Shown here: positions 50,168-59,835 of the stretch, piece by piece
Layout of the letters: each line of letters begins with the position of its first letter
Numbering within the stretch: the stretch's first letter is position 1
Assembly: GCA_008711295.1 (NCBI GenBank)
Contig: VUYV01000405.1
Location: 539,050 to 603,049, forward strand
Origin: Anarhynchus alexandrinus
Taxonomy: Eukaryota; Chordata; Aves; Charadriiformes; Charadriidae
Direction of reading: 5' to 3'
Length of the DNA: 64,000 nt
Notes under the pieces: generated by a model
The model's input: the letters and a program-made list of their open reading frames with translations, nothing else
Databases searched by the model: none
Told to the model about the DNA's origin: nothing
Position numbers and translations under genes: made by a program

Positions 50168-50239
50168 GGGGATGTAGCTCAGCGGGAGAGCGCTTGCTTT
50201 GCATGTAAGAGGCCCTGGGTTCAACCCCCAGCATCTCCA
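50168..50239 (+). tRNA. tRNA-Ala(TGC)
   Basis: Complete 72-nt tRNA-Ala: GGGGATG pairs with CATCTCC including the G3:U70 identity wobble, D-stem GCTC/GAGC, anticodon stem CTTGC/GTAAG with loop TTTGCAT, T-stem CTGGG/CCCAG with loop TTCAACC, discriminator A. TTTT follows 5 nt downstream. It is identical to the copy at 53613 except for one D-loop base (C for T in AGCGGGA). Confidence 0.97.
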
Positions 50240-50531
50240 TAGTCTTTTACCCCCCAAAACCCATTGTCTCCCAGGGCATTGCTGGAGGACACTTCCCTTT
50301 GGTGCCTGCCCTTTAGTGAGGCTCTCTACTGCACCTGGATTTTTTACCAGCCATGGGTAAATACCCCCAGCTGTTCCCTTTTCCCAGCCCTGGCACGTGT
50401 GGATACTGGGGCTGCCAAGGGGTACTCAGACTGTGCAGATAGCCCCACACCAGGCTGGGGCAGATTTTCTCCCCAGACACAGACCCCAGGGCAAACCTGG
50501 GGTGTCCCCATCCAGGTCAGGTGTGTGAGGG

Positions 50532-50613
50532 GCTGTGATGGCCGAGGGGTGAAGGTGTTGGATTTGAAATCCAATAGGGTTTCCCTGTGCAGGTTCAAAT
50601 CCTGCTCACAGCA
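50532..50613 (+). tRNA. tRNA-Ser(TGA)
   Basis: 82-nt class II tRNA: GCTGTGA pairs perfectly with TCACAGC, D-arm GGCCGAGGGGTGAAGG, anticodon loop TTTGAAA with anticodon TGA, variable arm present, T-loop TTCAAAT. The discriminator is A where serine tRNAs usually have G, which could weaken charging by SerRS. A TTTT run follows 8 nt downstream. The anticodon differs from the Ser(CGA) sister at 52696. Confidence 0.9.
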
Positions 50614-50740
50614 ACAGGTTTTACCCATGGCTTGGGGCCCGGGTAGCCCCATCCCATTGGAGCTGGAGAACCCTAAATAGGAAGGGAAAGTGCAGCAGTC
50701 CAGGTAGCTACCACTCTCCTACACTGAGCACTGGCAGCCT

Positions 50741-50772
50741 GGTGGGATCCTGCGTTCAACTCCCAGCAGAGC
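50741..50772 (+). pseudogene. tRNA-Pro 3' remnant
   Basis: Only the T-arm and 3' acceptor strand of a Pro-type tRNA remain: GGATCCTGCGTTCAACTCCC, then a damaged 3' end before TTCTTTTGGATA, which parallels GGACGAGCCCTCCTTTTGGACA after the intact Pro genes. The 5' half is missing. The sequence that follows (GACAGCCTCAACAGCTTGGC) matches the spacer after the Pro gene at 53055, so the duplicated unit was larger than the tRNA. Confidence 0.7.
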
Positions 50773-51063
50773 TCTTCTTTTGGATATGGATGGGATGACG
50801 CTGCTCTGCACATGGGGGATGGACAGCCTCAACAGCTTGGCCGTGTCCCCTCTGCTGGGAGCTGCTTGCTTCCCTGTGAGCAAAGAGACACAGCTCAGCC
50901 ATGGCCCTTCTGCCACCACATCCCTGGTGGGTAGGTCTGCCTGGGGGCCATGGTGCAGGGTGCATGCACAGGAACTCTCCTTTGTGGATGCCTTCCAGAG
51001 GTAGAAGTGGAGTTTATCACCACTGCCCCTCGGAGGAAGGAGGTTTGAGGAGACAAAAACTTG

Positions 51064-51135
51064 TGGAGATGCTGGGGATTGAACCCAGGGCCTCTTACAC
51101 GCGAAGCAAGTGCTCTCCCACTGAGCTACATCCCC
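51064..51135 (-). tRNA. tRNA-Ala(CGC)
   Basis: Complete 72-nt tRNA-Ala with perfect acceptor (GGGGATG/CATCTCC, G3:U70 kept), D-arm, anticodon stem CTTGC/GTAAG and loop TTCGCGT, giving anticodon CGC for GCG codons. T-loop TTCAATC, discriminator A, TTTTT terminator 5 nt downstream. It differs from the Ala(TGC) genes mainly in the anticodon loop, so the CGC isoacceptor probably arose from a TGC copy within this cluster or the reverse. Confidence 0.96.
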
Positions 51136-51389
51136 TCAGTCAGGAGACTGGCCCAAGGGTCCTGATGCCTGCCCTGGCCCCAAAAGCCACGGGGCCAAGA
51201 GGGCCAGGGCTGTTACAGCCCATGGCCATGTCCAGGTGCCAAGCCTGCAGCCAGGAAAGAATAAGGGGGACCTCCCAGCTGTGAATATCTGTCAGCACCA
51301 AAAAGAACTTCCCAAGGTGCCAGCCCAGCCCAACCAGTTCTCTGAGAACTAGAGCTCAAGGAGGGGGTTCTGCATTTTTGTAGTACTGA

Positions 51390-51461
51390 GACTTGTTTGT
51401 CTAGGGATATGAGTCTCGCTTCGGGTGCAAGAGGTCCCGGGTTCAACTCCTGGACGAGCCC
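51390..51461 (+). tRNA. tRNA-Pro(CGG), degenerate
   Basis: Pro-type 3' half (GGTCCCGGGTTCAACTCC, then GGACGAGCCC) with anticodon loop TTCGGGT, anticodon CGG. The 5' half is damaged: acceptor GACTTGT has an A2:C71 mismatch, the D-arm reads TTGTCTAGGGATATGAG and the anticodon stem has a C:A mismatch. No TTTT follows closely (CCTTCCTTTGGTTTTGG; the first TTTT is about 13 nt away). Likely a pseudogene, but the only CGG proline anticodon here. Confidence 0.75.
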
Positions 51462-51743
51462 TTCCTTTGGTTTTGGGCACTCACCTTCCTCAGCTGGCAT
51501 GTGTGGCCTCAGCCTGACCAGGGCCAGGGTGGTGGGAAGGCAACGGTGCCTGGTGCAGCAGGGATGGGCAGCGTTGAGCATGGGCATGTCCCCACGGCCA
51601 GGATGGAGTCTATTAGAAGCACGAATGGGGGATGGTAGAGTACAGCCCCTGTCAGGCTGATTTTGAGGCAGAGCAGGGTGGGCAGTGGGGCAATGGCGGG
51701 GTGTGAGGGGACTTGCCTAAGCCCACACCGCTACTCATACACA

Positions 51744-51815
51744 AGGGAAGTACCTTAGCAGGTGAGTGCTTGCTTTGCACATAAGAGGCCGTGGGTTCAA
51801 CATCCAGCATCTCCG
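51744..51815 (+). pseudogene. tRNA-Ala(TGC) pseudogene
   Basis: Aligns end to end with the Ala(TGC) genes and keeps anticodon loop TTTGCA and the CATCTCC 3' strand. The 5' acceptor is AGGGAAG, the D-arm is broken (TACCTTAGCAGGTGAGTG), the T-stem is unpaired (GTGGGTTCAACATCCAG) and the discriminator is G. The A-box is lost. TTTT follows, as in the active copies. Not expected to fold or be charged. Confidence 0.8.
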
Positions 51816-52163
51816 TGTCCTTTTGCTTCCCCAGACCCCCTCCCTACCAGCTGCAGGGCTGGACAAGCCCCCCAAGCCCCACAGAAAAGCCCTGGGGTTA
51901 TCTGCTGGCACAGCTGACATGGGGACCCTTTCTGGCACCTGCAGGCTGTGAGGGAATGCCCATGACCCTTTCTCTCCCCTACGTGGGTACTGTGGGGTGT
52001 GGGGGAACCTTGTTTCCCTTCCCAAGGGGGCTTGGGGCAAATGTTGGTGTTGACCGGCGTTGCCAAGCTGTTGAGGCTTCCTGTCCACCCTATGCAGGCC
52101 AGCATCACCCTGACCATGCCCCATCCCTGAAGGGCTGCGCCTGGCAGCAGGTGTCCAAAAAGA

Positions 52164-52235
52164 GGGCTCATCCAGGAGTTGAACTCAGGCCCTCTCACAC
52201 TTTAAGCAAGAATCATACCCCTAGACCAACAAGCC
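52164..52235 (-). tRNA. tRNA-Pro body with anticodon AAG (chimeric)
   Basis: 72-nt Pro-type tRNA: acceptor GGCTTGT pairs throughout with ATGAGCC (two G:U), D-arm TTGGTCTAGGGGTATGATTC intact, anticodon loop TTAAAGT where the Pro genes have TTAGGGT, so the anticodon is AAG, a leucine anticodon (CUU). The T-stem has one A:C mismatch. The B-box core TTCAACTCC is present and terminator-like T runs follow. The short variable arm excludes a leucine body. ProRS normally needs G35 and G36, so charging with proline would be poor. Confidence 0.82.
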
Positions 52236-52695
52236 ACAGCATGCACAAGAGACCCAGCCCAGCTCCTGTCACCCATGGCCCTGGGTACTGCATAGGACAA
52301 CTTGGTATACAGTGCAGGTGGTGGCTGCCCCAGGGTGCTGCCCTCTCCCTCTCTCTGGCCATCAGCTACCCCAGGTCTCCTGGGGACATGGCACAGGGTC
52401 ATGATGGGGTGTCACTCGGCATCTTGGAAAAATGATCCACACCCTACTCCCCTCAACAGCTGCTTCCTCACCTTTCCCTGTTCTGCAAAACCTGGAAGAC
52501 CTCAGGGGAGCCTGTGCCCCTGCTGCGCTGGGGCCATCACAAGCTCTGCCTGGGGTGTTGATGCGGGAGCTTCAGCCAGGGAGCAGGTTCCCTGCTGCAG
52601 AACTGCTCTCCCGGGAGAATGTGCAGGGCTGGAATTACCCTGACTCCCACAGCAGCATCCCTGTGTGGGCACCAGGGCACCTGGTAAAAGTCTCA

Positions 52696-52777
52696 CGCTG
52701 TGAGCAGGATTCGAACCTGCGCAGGGAAACCCTATTGGATTTCGAGTCCAACGCCTTCACCCCTCGGCCATCACAGC
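52696..52777 (-). tRNA. tRNA-Ser(CGA)
   Basis: Complete 82-nt class II tRNA: GCTGTGA pairs with TCACAGC, discriminator G, D-arm GGCCGAGGGGTGAAGG, anticodon stem TTGGA/TCCAA with loop CTCGAAA (anticodon CGA), long variable arm and T-loop TTCGAAT. TTTT follows 5 nt downstream (GAGACTTTTACC). It appears to be the intact parent type of the CAA variant at 47836. Confidence 0.96.
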
Positions 52778-53054
52778 CACAGCCCTTCACACCTGGGGGG
52801 GACACCTGGCCCCCACCCCAGGCATCCCCTGGTCCCCCTTGGATGCATCGTATTCCTGGGAAGTGGAAAAGTCTCCGGGGTGGCTGGTGCATCCCCGCAC
52901 ACACGTTCAGCCCCGCTCTGCTCCCCAGGGCCTGGCGGCAGGACCCGTCCCCACAAAGTAGCTCCTGCGGCCCTGGCCTCCCAGGGCAGCACTGCTCCCC
53001 CAGCAGCCCAGTGCCTGGCACAGGCTGGGGGGTGCCCGGGCAGCGGCACATCAC

Positions 53055-53126
53055 AGCTTGTTGGTCTAGGGGTATGATTCTCACTTAGGGTGCGAGAAGT
53101 CCCAGGCTCTACTCCTGGACAAGCCC
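53055..53126 (+). tRNA. tRNA-Pro(AGG), damaged T-loop
   Basis: Pro-type body with anticodon loop TTAGGGT (AGG) and intact D-arm, but the B-box is altered: T-loop CTCTACT in place of TTCAACT, losing T54. The anticodon stem has an A:C mismatch, and the acceptor AGCTTGT has A in place of G at position 1. The last 25 nt and the CTCCTCTTGGACACC flank match the other Pro copies, with the TTTT interrupted (CCTCTTGG). Probably a pseudogene. Confidence 0.75.
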
Positions 53127-53612
53127 TCCTCTTGGACACCCAGCACCAGGCATAGCCCCTGCAGGGACAGGGCCATGCTGCCTGGCACGGGGGGGATGGG
53201 CAGCCTCAAGAGCTTGGCCGTGTCCCCTCTGCTGGGACAGTCCCGCCACTGCCGGGAGCGAGGTGCTGCCCACTGCCCCGTGGGCAAAGAAACACAGTTC
53301 AGCCACGGCCAGGAGTTAGCCCCTTCTGGGTGGGGAAATGGCAGTGGGGTACGTCAGAGCAAGACCGTGCTTCCAGCATGTCCCCGGTGGGCAGCTCTGC
53401 CTGGGGGCTGCGTGCAGAAAAACAAGTCCCAGGTCTGCCCCACAGCCGTCCTTCCAGTCTCGGCCCCCTTGCCAGCCCACTGGCGTCCAAGGGACACCCA
53501 GTGCCTGCAAATCCCCAAGCCCCACAGGCAGCAGCTCTGTGGGGCTGAGGAAGGAAACAGCAACTGGGATTTTCTGGCAGCGATGAGAAAGGCAGGTCAG
53601 AGGTTGCTTCAG

Positions 53613-53684
53613 GGGGATGTAGCTCAGTGGGAGAGCGCTTGCTTTGCATGTAAGAGGCCCTGGGTTCAACCCCCAGCATCTCCA
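53613..53684 (+). tRNA. tRNA-Ala(TGC)
   Basis: Complete 72-nt tRNA-Ala with all stems paired, G3:U70, anticodon loop TTTGCAT, T-loop TTCAACC and discriminator A. TTTT follows 3 nt after the end. The flanks resemble those of the Ala gene at 50168 and the pseudogene at 51744 only near the terminator, so the shared ancestry is older than the near identity of the tRNA itself. Confidence 0.97.
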
Positions 53685-53903
53685 GCTTTTGCCTACCCAG
53701 ACCCCCCACAGCTGGCCTGGGGATGCTTCCTGACACCCACAGCCTGAGGGGAATGCACACGGCCCTTTCCCTCCCCTGCCCAGGTGCTGTGGGGTGTGGA
53801 GGCACCTTGTGTCCCTTCCCCACAGGGCTCGGGATCTCTCTTGGGGTGGATTTTGGTGGTGTGAGCAGCTGAGTGGGGGGAAGGCAGCGGGTGTCCAAAA
53901 GGA

Positions 53904-53981
53904 GGGCTCGTCCGGGAGTTCAACCTGGGAGTTCAACCTCTCACACCCTAAGCGAGAATCATATCCCTAGACCAACAAGCC
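53904..53981 (-). tRNA. tRNA-Pro(AGG) with duplicated T-arm segment (likely pseudogene)
   Basis: Pro-type body with acceptor GGCTTGT/ACGAGCC, intact D-arm and anticodon loop TTAGGGT (AGG). The plus strand shows GGGAGTTCAACCT twice in direct tandem, covering the T-arm, so the gene is 78 nt instead of 72 and the variable region is lengthened. The T-loop reads TTGAACT, with C56 changed to G, which breaks the G19-C56 tertiary pair. Unlikely to fold normally. Confidence 0.8.
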
Positions 53982-54812
53982 AGGGTGTGCAGCTGTGACC
54001 TAGTGCAGTTCCTGTCCCCACGACCCCACAGGGACCCTGCTCCAGCCCTGCCTGATGTGCCAACTCAAGTGCAAGGGACAGCACAGAGTTCCCCACACAC
54101 AGGAGCTGCTGATGCCGGGGATTGGAGACATCCCCATTGAAAGGTCACCTTTGGCAGATGGCATGGCTGGAGGGTGCTGCAGGGCTGCATTTCATCCTCT
54201 GTGTTTTAGCCTCCCTGCTGGGTGACAATGGCTGAGCAGAGGTTGGTCCCTTTTCCAGGTCTCCTTCCCAGTGCTGGGGTCGGGTCGGGCCAGTCCAGGA
54301 GGATGTAAATGGAGCTGGGTGAGCACTGGGTGTCACTAGCACCTGTTGTACTTGGGAGCTCCTCCTGGGCGCTGTCTCCCTCAACGTGTCTCATGCACCT
54401 CTCAAAAAACTGGAGAATTTGGGGGTGTCGGAGCCCTCAGAGGCTGCACTGAGATTGTTTGGGTTGGCCTTGGGCTCACGGGTGAGCTGGGCAGGCAGGT
54501 GATGCCCTGGGGACTCTCAGGATGCTGGAGTGAGCAGCTAGAGAGAGAGCCAAGACAGAGGCAGTCACCTTGGGGCAGTGCAGGCACTGGGGGAACTGGC
54601 AGGGCTCTGCTGGGGAAAGGGGAGGGGCAGCAAGTTCCTGAAGGGGCTGTGACTACAAAACCCAGCTGGTGCTGTTAGGAAAGGTGTTGGGCTCCCTGCC
54701 AGGGGCCTGGGTCAGCACTGGGGGTGTTCCCAGTGGCAGACAGAGATAGAGAAGTGGCAGACAGAGAAGGTGTGTTGGGGTCACCCCATGGCACAGGGCA
54801 CATGGAAGGAGG

Positions 54813-54886
54813 GGTGCCATGGCTCAGCTGGTTAAAGTGCCTGTCTAGTAAACAGGAGATCCTGGGTTTGACTCCCAGTGGTGCCT
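54813..54886 (+). tRNA. tRNA-Thr(AGT), second copy
   Basis: 74-nt tRNA, same as the copy at 47151 except at two D-arm/stem bases (GTTAAAGTGCC against GTTAAAGCACC). The acceptor, anticodon arm (AGT) and T-arm are intact. TTTTT terminator about 17 nt downstream. Its 3' flank (GGGGCTGTTTTTCTCC, then CCCTGCCCCAAGCTC) mirrors that of the inverted copy, marking the ends of a large inverted duplication. Confidence 0.95.
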
Positions 54887-55546
54887 GGGCTCAGGGGCTG
54901 TTTTTCTCCCTGCCCCAAGCTCGGGGCACTGCTGGGAGTTTCTTTCTGCCCTGCTCCATTGATGCGTCCCCTACCCCTCTGTTCCCATCAACCCCACTTG
55001 GGTGAAGGAGTCTCCTTCTGCCCCCTCTCCCTGGGCAGCTTATAGTGGAGAGATGACCCAAACTATCTCCAGACCCCACGGGATTTGGGAAATAAAGAGG
55101 TACATCCAATGATGGCTGGAATGCCACCATCTTCCCCAGTAATTTGCACAGCTGCTGCTGAATCCTGCTGGAAAGCCCTCCAGACACTTGTTGAGGTTAA
55201 GTGGCTGGTGGTTCAGGGGTGATGGAGACCTGCAACAAGTAACAAAGCCTGGGGCACATGCTTTTATGGCAAAAATAAATGCCACCCTGCCCTTTGCCAT
55301 CTTCTAGATACAAGGACAGAAGGGAGCATGGAGAATGGCAAATGAGTTGCAAACACCTGCTTGCTGCCCTGAGCAGCTGCCCTGCAACAGGCAGGTGGGC
55401 AGCTGGCCGCCACAGCCAGGCAGACAGGCTGCCAGAGCTCTGCCTGCCCAGTCTGGCTCCCTGGAGTACTCCTGGAAGAACCAGCCACAGATTTGTAGCC
55501 TTTGGTCAAAAAGGGGAAAAAATTCTCAAAAAGGGGTCAGGTAGGG

Positions 55547-55628
55547 GACGAGGTGGCCGAGTGGTGAAGGCGATGGACTGCTAATCCATTGTGCTCTGCA
55601 CGCGTGGGTTCGAATCCCACCCTCGTCG
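55547..55628 (+). tRNA. tRNA-Ser(GCT), third copy
   Basis: Complete 82-nt tRNA-Ser(GCT). Its sequence is identical to the copy at 44624 over the whole gene, including GCACGCGTGGGTTCGAATCC. The flanks differ from the palindromic cassette (AACTTCGGGG after the 3' end); the first TTTT is about 32 nt downstream at 55660-55663. It is the last tRNA of the cluster. Confidence 0.95.
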
Positions 55629-58600
55629 GAACTTCGGGGAACCTCACCCAGGTGGAGGCTTTTGGCTTGACTAGTGTCCTCTTGCCTTTCTCTGTTTTGC
55701 TCATTCACGTTAAATACACATCTGCCTCTGGATTGCTTCTCCCACTTGCCAAACCTGCTCCCAGTTGATCAGGGACCTTCATTGCCCTTCTGTGCAATGC
55801 GGCGGGACCCACGCTCCCATGCAGGAGCATGGTACTGTACCCCTCCATTCCCCCAGCCAACCATGTCTTCTCCAGGTGGCAAAGCACCAAACCATGTGCA
55901 GGGAAGGTCAGCAAGAGGCTGGCTGGGCATCAGTGTGAGCCTGGACACTGCTTTTTTTCCCCTTCTGCCCTGTCAGCCAATTTATTCCTTTCTGCATCTC
56001 ATACACAAGCCCTGGGCATCCCTATCACGCCAATGGGAGCCAAAAGCCAATTCTGGACAAAGCTGTGCCTTGCTGAGCTGTGCTTTTTTGAGGATGGCAT
56101 AGCTGCTGCATGTTGGAAGCTCCCTCCTGTGTCTGCAGCAGTGCTCACAGTGGAAGCTCCTGGGGAGAGGAGAGGTGAGCTACTGCAAGATGAAAAAAAG
56201 AGGTAAAAAGACCCACCTGCTGGGAGGTTTTTAACTGCTGAAATCCCAACGATCTTGCAGAGAGGGAAGCCTCTCTCAGAGCATGTCCCCAGAGCATGCA
56301 GCTGGGGAAACGTGTTGTGCCAGCCTTGCAGGTGTCTTCCCTGCTCCTGCCCCTTCTTTCCGTAGATGATGTGGCCAAGCAATGCTGTGTCTTGGAGGCA
56401 AGGCAAGGATGCTGAGGCTTAGCTGCCCATGCTGCAAGCCCTGCACTGGCTTTTCAACATTCCCTGGGGCCATGTTTCCTTCCCATGCCTTGGGGAGATG
56501 CCCTGGGAACCAGCTGGGAGCTGCTTCCCTCTCCTGAGCCAGAAATGGTGATTGGGCTACAGGGAAACACCATCCCCGTCCCATCCTGCTGCCGTGGAAT
56601 GCTGTGGTGCTTGGCCAGCTCTGCTGCCCTGGGAAAGGGGGATGTCCACACCCAGACAGCCAGGCACCCTGCAAGAGGGATGCAGGAGATTTCCTGGGGA
56701 AAAGGCATGAGTTTTGGTGCACAGGGGTTACAGTCCTGGAGCAACGCCAATTTGAAGATGGAGATGGTGAAATGGGAAGGGGCAGTGGGTGCAGGCTTCT
56801 CCTTGGGTGGTGGTGCATGGCACAGGGGCTGCTGCAGCAGGATGGGACATGGGGGCTTTCAAGGCAGAGGCAGCCAGGAGATGAGATGAGCTGACTCCCT
56901 TGGGACACCCTCCAACCCTGCTGGACTGTGTCTACCCCGGCACATGCCTGCCCCTGCCCTGGTGTGTGGTGACGAGGCCTCCTGGGGGGGACATGCCAGC
57001 CTCAGTGACACCTTGGAGAATCAACCCACCCAGGGACCTGACAATTATAGGGTATGTGTGGCGGCATGAAACTGGATCGTCTGTAGCCCCAGGGCAGCAC
57101 ATGGCAGCTGGAGCCTGGGTCTCCCCAGTGGCACCGGCTGGGCTCCGCTCCCTGGGCTGCGCACAGTGGCCCTGAAGCACCCCAAGTCCGCCCTGACAAG
57201 GACACAGGCAGCCAAGGATGCTTTGCAGCTGTGGTAGAGGGGGAGCCGCCTGGGTGACTGTCTGCCTCAGGATGCTGCCTCCTGGCACCAGCGTGTCCCA
57301 CTTGCCCATCAGCTGCCTGGGAGTGGTCCCTGCATGTCATGCTGCTGGCAGGTCAGGTGTGGCCCTTGGGCAAGACCTGGTTGAGAGTTCTGGATGCAGG
57401 TGTTCCTTGGAGATCGGATGCAGTGGGTCTGTTGGTGCTCCAATATGTGCCTTTGCCTTTCAGGAGACATTTTGAGGCAGGGGCAAGCTTCCAACCTCCA
57501 GCCAATCTCAGAGACATCTAGCCCTTGGGTTGTTGGAAATCAAAATACAGAGCTGTGAAACTGGAGTTGCAAAGTGCTGCTGGGGCTAGTGATGCAAAGG
57601 GAAACAGGGAGAGTATTGGTCCAGGGCCATGTTTCTCCTCATGCCCTTATCTGCAGGAAGAACCAAGGCTTAAATGGACACATATCCTGGATCCATGCAT
57701 TTCCAATAAGAGCTCTTTTCCCTATGGTTTTACTTTTGTTTAATCTCATTCATTACACAAATCTGATTATTTTAACTTCCTGACACATGCCTTTTGTTTC
57801 CCTTGTCCTCTTCTCCAGGCAAAGGACTTGTTTCACTACACAGATCCACTCACATTCAGCAACATGCCCTTTCTAATTGCCCCTGTGCGTTTATTTCAAG
57901 CATCTCTGCATCCGTGGTTATTCTTCTGGGACACGATAGTTCAATGTGAGCAGTACCTCAAGTACTTAAACTGGGTTGCAAAACTGAAAAACACAGTGAG
58001 GCTGCAAATCAGAAGATCCTAGCCTTTGTCTGGAAACCAGGAAGGGAGTCCTCCAGCAAGGGCTGCTTTCGCTGGGATCATGGAAGTGCACAGAAGCACA
58101 AAAAAAAAAAAAAAGAAAGAGAAGATGATTAGTGAAGGGGAAGAAACCGTGACTGGCAGAAGAAGAGTTTAATTCTTAGGTTGTGGGTTCAAGGTGCACC
58201 CATGGCATCATTTTATTCTTCACGACAGGTGCAAAAAGCAGAAAGGTAAAGCTTAAAATAAAACCTCATCTTTTCCTGCTCACCAAATTACCGTTTAGGA
58301 GGTTGTGATGAACCCACAGCCTCCAACCTTACTCCAACAGGCTGGAAGGTTGCTTCTGGCTGACGCACATGTCTTCTGCTGCACCTCAGAAAAGCTGATT
58401 TCCTCTTTCTCCTTCCAGAATGATGTTAAAAATAGCTGGGCTTGACCCCAGCCCCTCTGAAAGACTTTTTTTGCCCCGCAGTCAGGGCAGGAAGGAGTCA
58501 CTAGGGACAATTCAGTGCTATCAACCATGGCTCTACAAGGCCAAGTCACCTAGGAACTAAAATAACCCCAGAAACCCTACAAGGCATTTCTTTAACAGTG

Positions 58601-59768
58601 ATGCTGACAACCCCCAGCTCCACACACGCATAGTACATGTGCCCTGGTACTACCATGGTTTATTCTAGAGCAGAAGATATTTGTGCCTTCATCTGGGCTC
58701 TGCTGGCATGAAATGAAAAGCCACCTTCAAACTTTCCTTGCCCCTAAAGCCTGATGGCTCATTCCCCTGCTTGGGACCATGTCAGCAACTCCCTCTCCCC
58801 AATGTGCAGGTGATTCATGTTTAAGTGCAGGTAAGGACTTTTGCGACTCCCCGGCTGTTTAGCAGCTAACAGGCTTTCAGCAGAGCCATCTGGTGTCACG
58901 CCGCAGCCTGTAATTAAAAATGTCTTGATGATGTTACTCCATCAGAAGGAAGCATAGCTATGAACTTCTGGCTCACCACTGTTAGCATATTGAAAGAGCA
59001 GGATGGAAAGGCTCTTGTCTCGGAAATCAGCTCACTGTGCAAAATTAGTAAGTTTTGGTGTGTGTCACCTTCAGGGGTGGACTCCAGAGCCCATGGTTAC
59101 TTTGCTTTTAAAATTTGATGTGCCTTCCAAGCAGAATTCATACCCCAGATGTGAGGAATAATAACCAAAAAAAGGCAAAATCCTCTAAGTGGATCCAAAA
59201 ACGTAACAGTTTGGTCATGCTGGGCTAGCTCGTCTCAAGTCCCGGTGTCTGTGTCTTCAGCATCTGGGCAGATGGGGCAGGAGAAATGGCCCTCCAGCAT
59301 TTTTCTCCCAGCTGTATGTGGTCCCCCAGCACCCTCACCCCTGCAGCCCCCCTGGTTTTTCTGCCATTGATGAGACCGCTGTCGCAGGGTTTACGTACAG
59401 ATGTGTGTTTCTTGTGTTCAGCTTAAATCCCTGAGCTCACCTCAGATGCACTGGGGAGCTGAATTGGTTGTGCTTGGAGGAAGGTGGGAGTGATGTGCTG
59501 GGGATGTGCCTGCCCTAAATTCTGCTGAAACACTCTCCTGCCTCATGGCATAAGACCTAAACTGTACTTGGGCCTTAGGAAGCAAGGTAATTAATGTCTA
59601 TAGCCCAAATCATTCCAGTCTTACTCAGTATTAAGTGGAAGCAAAACATGACAGATGAAAGAGGGAACTGTTTAATCAGCTGGGGGAGCTTTCCAGGAGA
59701 AAACTGCTGGTTGTTGGGGAGTTTCAGGTGGAAGGCATGCACCTGCTCCCCCAGGGGCTGGTGCACCC
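55629..59768. other. Intergenic between tRNA cluster and keratin gene, no gene recognised
   Basis: No open frame with recognisable protein homology on either strand. The GC-rich part (to about 57.5 kb) gives long chance frames (for example minus 56276-56908) without domain-like content or splice structure. An A16 run lies at 58099-58115. The 1 kb before 59769 should contain the upstream control region of the keratin gene, but no element can be named. Confidence 0.4.
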
Positions 59769-59776
59769 TATAAAAA
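59769..59776 (+). promoter_or_regulatory. TATA box of the beta-keratin gene
   Basis: TATAAAAA preceded by CACCC and followed after about 30 bp by a CT-rich stretch where transcription should begin. It precedes a short noncoding exon ending CACCACCTGG at 59835 with donor GTAAGT, the standard structure of bird feather-type keratin genes. Confidence 0.8.
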
Positions 59777-59835
59777 CCCTGCGTGGCACCCAGCCCTACC
59801 ACCTGCTCCCAGCTACTGCTGCCTCCACCACCTGG

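Noticed and set aside
56276..56908. A 210-codon minus-strand open frame
   Set aside because: Situated in GC-rich intergenic DNA with skewed Ser/Pro/His content; no splice structure, promoter or recognisable domain.
58160..58210. B-box-like GTGGGTTCAAGG near an A-rich run, possibly a tRNA-derived SINE
   Set aside because: No A-box, acceptor stem or repeat ends could be found; probably chance.
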